The notes below the pieces were generated by a model. That model saw only the letters and a list, made by a program, of their open reading frames with translations, did no database searches and had not been told where the DNA came from. A stretch of DNA of 64,000 bases from Carnegiea gigantea (Eukaryota; Streptophyta; Magnoliopsida; Caryophyllales; Cactaceae): the NCBI GenBank assembly GCA_029747015.1, contig JAKOGI010000024.1:1630501-1694500 (forward strand). The letters are read 5' to 3'. A program made the position numbers and the translations under genes. Shown one piece after another: positions 59,511 through 64,000 of this stretch (positions are counted from its first letter, which is position 1; every line of letters starts with the position of its first letter).

Positions 59511-61710
59511 TACTTCGCTATATCTCCTAGTGAGTTTTGTGTTGCTAGTTGTATTCTTCTTTTTGAAGCTAATCCTATGTGGATTGTAGGTTTAAAAATC
59601 CAAACAAAAAAGCTGGGGACCATGAAGCTTTAATGGGCTTTAAATGGGTTCTTACATGGTTCCATGAGGACACATGTGGAGGCAATAACAACATGGTTGT
59701 TAGAGAAATCGGAGCATGCACGCTAATCATGCATAGCAGCTGATACCCAACCCCATGTGAAAACCTACTTACACCTAATATTCATTGGTTTAAGGCTATT
59801 ACTTTGCTTTTATTTGACCATGTTCATGGCATTGAAGCCTATTTAATTTTCTTTTAAGAACACCTTTAGTTTAGGTTCTGCTTTATTAGAAATGATTTAC
59901 TTGTAATGGATTGGATATTTGTTTCATTAATCCAAGTGTTTGTTTATTTCATATTCACGTAATTATAATGATGTGAAATGTTTTTTGTCATGCTAGACTA
60001 GGTCATAAGGGTCAAATGCATATATATGCAAAAGCTAGAAAAATAAGATTTCTTAGCAAACATAAGTAGCCTAGCCCATTTGTGAACTTAGTTTGGCAGA
60101 AAAAACAACAAGAAAAATCATTTAATTTTTAAAAGCTTACTTAGAGCCTTATTTGCATTATAGTTAATTCATTTTCATGGCAAATGAATGTGATAATAAG
60201 GTATATAGGTTCGATGTTTCATCAAATTTCACTTGATTTGGTCTTATTTATCTAACCTCATACGTATCTGAAGCAATAAGTGGGTTTGGAAACATGTCAG
60301 CTTGGTTGAAAATCAAATAAGCCCAAGGGATTAAAGACTCAAAGAGCAAAATCATTATGAAATTTTTGTTGGCGTTATTTTGGTGGATATTGTGATGAAA
60401 AATGGATAGTTTATTGGCTAACTATCCTAAAAGCCTGCACAAAGTGTTGTTGTGGAGAAAGAAAATAGAATTCTCTTTGATATGGTAGGATCAATAACTG
60501 TACGAATTTTGTGAATCTCCTGTTAAGGAGATCTTCATTTGTTGTAATATGTGACCTAGACCTTGTACTTGTAAAGTAAGTTGCTATCATTCCATGAGCT
60601 ACGGATTTGAGCCCAGTCTAAGAGTCTTCAATGCTTAGGGGTGTATGACCCATGAATACAATCCCTACAATGGAAGTGCCAAAAGGGGAAGGAAGAATGT
60701 CTTTATAGGATACTCTAACCTTGAAAGAGTTTTGAGTCACTAGGCTGTAAGATAGTGGGAGTGCAACTAAAACTTAAACAATATATATCACATTCTAAAG
60801 AACGGATTTCCAAAGAAGGGTGAGATAGGTCAAGACTTATCTCTATTAGCTCTCCAAACCAAATTGGATCCCTTCATTTGAGTAAGAGGATTTTAATTCA
60901 TGACGAATTAATTTATCCTCAAGACTTAACTTCATCATTAGGAGTGAATGAAAATGATCCTATTCTTGCTCCAAGTAGGAGCAAATTCTATTCTTGTTCC
61001 AAGTAGGAGCAAGATAAGTGGTCTTAGTTTGAGTGAGAGTAAAATCAATCCCAAAAGGAATGATATGATATTATATGAATCTGTGCTAAGACATGGTTGT
61101 CAGAAAATACTCTTCTATGCCATTTTGGCAACTAGGTACATGAAACTTTCAAGACATTCCTACATAATGGAAATTAGCAAAGATGCTCTTTCCGACCCTT
61201 CTAAGGACAAGTGGACTATAGCAATGGAAATAAAATGGAGTAAATGCAGGTGAACATTTGGTTAGCCTTTTAAGACACAAAGTTATTTGAGAATATATCG
61301 ATTCTTAAATTGTAAGGCTAATGATATAGTTGGCATTAGGTTCAACTTATTGCAAAAGGGTACACACAATAGGATGTGTCAACTACAAAGAGTTTTTCCC
61401 TCTTATTATGTATTTTATCCTAATTTTATCTTTCTCTAGCTATTATCGCCAGCTTCAACCTGAAAAGTCACATCATATGGGTGTGTAAATACTAATGTCA
61501 AAGGGATCTAAGTGAAAATCCATTGAAAAGGATCACAAACCTGAGGTTTGTGAACATGTGAGGTCAATTGTGACCTTAAAGACTCTTCAATGGATTGGTA
61601 TCTGTGTGGTTATCTCTAGTGGCCGCATTGTGATTGAGACCAAAAGGTGCAAAAGCAACTCTATAGTCAAACTATTATATGTAGATTGTTTGCTAATTGG
61701 GAAAAACCTA
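59511..61710 (+). pseudogene. pol: Copia pol relic, unit F (PR-IN-partial RT)
   Basis: A WIVGLKIQTKK-like stretch stands where the protease site is expected. Integrase fragments follow, then the connector with DPSKDKWTIAMEIKW at 61197-61241, a good match to the start of the copia RT domain. The RT box is YVDC (61678-61689). The element ends about 20 bases later at the Tat boundary. Confidence 0.78.
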
Positions 61711-61722
61711 GTTTCTCCTAAA

Positions 61723-62205
61723 TGGGCCTAACCGAATCGGACGCACAGACAGGGCCTGTGTCTACAATGATGGGCCCTAAGACACCCCCTACGGGCCTCC
61801 CTAGGCCCATATCAGAGATAAAGGGCCCTGTGACGTAACCCTCGGGGCTCCCCCTTGGGCCCTTCCATTCCGATACCGGCGGCCGATGTGGGCGATCCAA
61901 GTATTACTGTTTTACCCTTTTTCTGAAATGACTATAAATAGTCACCTATCTTCCTTGAGAAAAGGGTTGGCAAGTAGACACACTGAACTCTTACTGTATT
62001 CTCTCTCTTTAATCCTTGACTAGGACCCTGAATTAACTTGACTATCGAAGAGGCGTTCCCCGGTTCACAACCCGGGGTTGCCCTTTTTGCATGTAGGGCC
62101 ATTCCAAGAAGAGGACGTCAGGTGTTGAACACCAGCTGTTAAATAAACCCGCTTCTTTGTCCCATGTCATCATCAACAGCTCTTCAGAGATTTTCTCCGG
62201 AATCA
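61723..62205 (+). repeat. 5' LTR of the Tat-type element
   Basis: Probable limits TG at 61723 and CA at 62204-62205, about 483 bp. The right end is fixed by the primer site; the left end is an estimate from the point where the copia RT alignment stops, and the second LTR is out of view. The small minus-strand ORFs in it are chance. Confidence 0.6.
61933..61940 (+). promoter_or_regulatory. TATA box in the Tat LTR
   Basis: TATAAATA, a canonical plant TATA box, in the middle of the LTR. Transcription would be expected to start some 25-35 bp downstream, near 61965-61975. A GGGCCC/GGGCCT-rich upstream region precedes it. Confidence 0.65.
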
Positions 62206-62207
62206 GA

Positions 62208-62227
62208 TTGGCGATGTTTGTGGGGAA
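62208..62227 (+). other. Primer binding site of the Tat-type element
   Basis: TTGGCGATGTTTGTGGGGAA lies two bases after the LTR end and resembles the TTGGCGCCGTCTGTGGG-type site usual in Tat elements, with three substitutions in the middle. Confidence 0.7.
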
Positions 62228-62229
62228 GG

Positions 62230-63905
62230 AACGGCAGTAATGGTAGTGAGCAAGGCAACACAGGCACGAACTCACAGGGATAAGGCCCCTACAGTGAATG
62301 CCTCTGCGCCTTTTGAGGTGCAGGATGCTTTGGAGAGTTCACGGACAAACCCTTGAGCAGCTAGCCCATCTCCTCCCGAGCGAGAAGCGTACGTCACGGC
62401 GAGTGCCCTAAAAAACTTCATGTCCACCATGACGGACGCCATCACTTGTCAGGTTTCAGAACAGGTCAAGAGAGCTATGGAGGCGGCTAACCCGGCCACG
62501 CCGCTTCCCCACTTCGATTCCGTACCGGTTCACAGATGCGAGCCCTCCCATTGGGCGAAGGGGATATCGTCTCCCTGTTACATGGAGTGGGGGCGAGAGG
62601 TCTCGCAATCATATCAAAGCAGTCACCCCTATACAGAGCAGCCAGGTCAACACGCAGCAATGGGACCCACTGGCCGCCCCACGTAGGGGGCAGCAGCCAG
62701 ATCAACGACTGCTTCCACACCCTATGGGACGCATTCGAGGCGAACCGCCTAGTTTAACGAGCAAGAACAGACTTCCAAGCCTTATGGAGAAGCCTCCGAC
62801 AGACGCCAGCCCAGCCCAGAACGCCGCACCCATCGGGAGCGCATCCGGAGTACGCCTCTAAGGGAGACATGAGGTCAAGAGCTACGCCGTAAGGATTGAC
62901 TCCCCCAAGAACTTCAAGACATGGCCGAGAGAGGGTGAGTCCTTCTATCATTGATGTCGAGCGTCATCCTGAAACCCCTATTGAGGTGTCGGGAATGGCC
63001 GGTCGGCCAACTGCTCTCCCCTTTTTTACCCCGTTTAGCGCCGCAATAATCAATGCTCCACGTTATGGGAAAGTTAAGATGCCCACGCTAGACCTTTATG
63101 ACGGGACGGCAGACCCTGAAGAGCATGTGGGGGTTTACAAGGCATAGATGTATGTGCAGGATGTAGATTATGCCGCTTACTCTTCTATTTCGCTACCACC
63201 TTAAAGGGAGTAGCGCAGTCAGGGTTTAATGGTCTGCCACCGGGGAGCATCTCTTGTTTCCAAGACCTGGCTAACAAATTTCTTAGCCAATTCATTGCCA
63301 GCCGGAAGAAGAGGAGGGCTCGTATCCACCAGTTGAAAATCAAGCAGGGGCTAAAGGAGTCCCTCACCGAGTTTGTCAAGCGTTTCCATCAGGAGATGAT
63401 GCTGATTCCAGACTTGGAGGACGGGGTGGCATACACATCCTTCTTGAACGGTCTTAAGAGCGGCCGCTTCAAGTTTGCCTTGACTAAACAGAAGGAGACG
63501 ACGCTGGCCGATGCCTTGAGGAAGGCTGCAGACTTCATTCGAGCAATCGAGATCTGCACCCACAGTTTGGACGTCCCGAAGAAGGCTAAGGTCTCGGGGG
63601 ATAAGAATTTCAACCGAAGTGGTAGAAATCTTGACTCTCGGAAAAGGAGGCCACTGTTCGAGGCGATCGACCCTCGATTTACCACCGACGCCCGGAGTAT
63701 CCTTATGGAGGTTAGAGGACACCCCATGCTCCGAAGACCGCCCCCTATGACCGCGCCTCCTAAGCTGCAGAATGCCAAAAAGTATTGTGAGTTCCACAAA
63801 CAGAGCGGACACACCACAACTAAATGCTGAGAGCTTAAGAAAGCCCTTCATGAATTGGCTGACAAGGGTCAGATTGACCGATTCCTAAAGAGGGGAGCGC
63901 GGTTC
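62230..63905 (+). pseudogene. gag: Tat-type gag, lightly damaged
   Basis: The N-terminal part is spread over frames between 62270 and 62950 (MSTMTDAITCQVSEQVKRAM at 62420). The capsid core begins with APRYGKVKMPTLDLYDGTAD and PEEHVGVYKA (63056-63144), meets a TAG in place of an expected Gln codon at 63145, changes frame, and is open again from 63333 to 63830: KIKQGLKESLTEFVKRFHQE, AYTSFLNGLKSGRFKFAL, LADALRKAADFIRA. The knuckle is CEFHKQSGHTTTKC (63787-63828), with His for the second Cys as usual in this group. A TGA follows directly where the reading would continue. Of all proteins in the window this is the least decayed. Confidence 0.85.
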
Positions 63906-64000
63906 CTTTGATGGGAGTAGGAGCCCGCTTAACCCCAGCCATGTGATGAGGAGTGCTCGACAGTGGTCACAGCTACAATAGCTGAAGGTTATGCGAAGGG

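Larger units (their letters stand above)
57398..61710 (+). mobile_element. Copia unit F, diverged relative of the array, truncated at both ends
   Basis: A partial LTR (57398-57722), a primer site, a leader, gag, protease, integrase and the first part of RT. It follows the same layout as units A-E but is more diverged, its leader is shorter (about 1.2 kb), and its zinc knuckle keeps the last cysteine. It stops in RT at about 61710, where the Tat-type element begins. Confidence 0.85.
61723..64000 (+). mobile_element. Tat-type Ty3/gypsy retrotransposon, 5' part (runs off the window)
   Basis: LTR, primer site and gag of a Tat-lineage gypsy element, GC-richer than the copia DNA it interrupts. Only the first 2.3 kb are in view; protease and the rest of pol lie beyond 64000. 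It was inserted into copia unit F near 61710-61723, so it is younger than F. Confidence 0.85.

Noticed and set aside
63351..63851. Minus-strand ORFs of 166 and 142 codons
   Set aside because: Shadows of the Tat gag on the other strand, which has clear family motifs.

Overview
This window looks like intergenic DNA from a flowering plant with a repeat-rich genome. I find no intact host gene. Almost everything recognisable is a decayed retroelement: Ty1/copia elements with the plant initiator-Met tRNA primer site, an Athila-type Ty3/gypsy element with a tRNA-Asp primer site, a Tat-type Ty3/gypsy element, and plant RTE-type LINEs. The sequence is AT-rich except in the LINE (about 32.4-37.3 kb) and the Tat element (after 61.7 kb). 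I cannot name the species. All calls come from reading the sequence by eye; no database was searched.

Layout. 1-2424: a copia fragment on the plus strand (LTR tail, primer site, gag, protease, integrase; no reverse transcriptase), abutting an LTR-like scrap that recurs near 53.87 kb. 4385-15227: a structurally complete Athila-type element on the minus strand, with two 1323-bp LTRs, 5-bp target duplications (TGTAT), primer site and polypurine tract; catalytic residues of protease, reverse transcriptase and integrase are missing or substituted. 15.4-16.7 kb: a worn minisatellite of about 33-bp units, a stretch rich in GGTTGG/CCAACC, dinucleotide microsatellites and a 100-N assembly gap.

16749-52769: the main feature, a head-to-tail array of one copia family with single shared LTRs (LTR-internal-LTR-internal and so on). 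It has five LTRs (A to E) and five internal regions, the last truncated. Intact LTRs are about 962-976 bp and full internal regions about 6.1 kb. Two RTE-type LINE insertions lie in unit C: a 4.9-kb copy with an 11-bp target duplication, and a 319-bp 5'-truncated copy with a perfect 17-bp duplication. All readable units share a lost zinc-knuckle cysteine and a damaged YVDD reverse-transcriptase box. This suggests the array grew by copying already defective DNA, or that its units were mobilised by another element.

52.77-57.4 kb: a mixed stretch with LTR-like sequence, a short receptor-like pseudokinase relic (most like the ZED1-related group) and a minus-strand LINE tail. 57398-61710: a more divergent copia relative, F. 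61723-64000: the start of a Tat-type element (LTR with TATA box, primer site, gag) that runs off the right edge.

No unit here is likely to encode a working protein. The interest lies in how the array was built and degraded.
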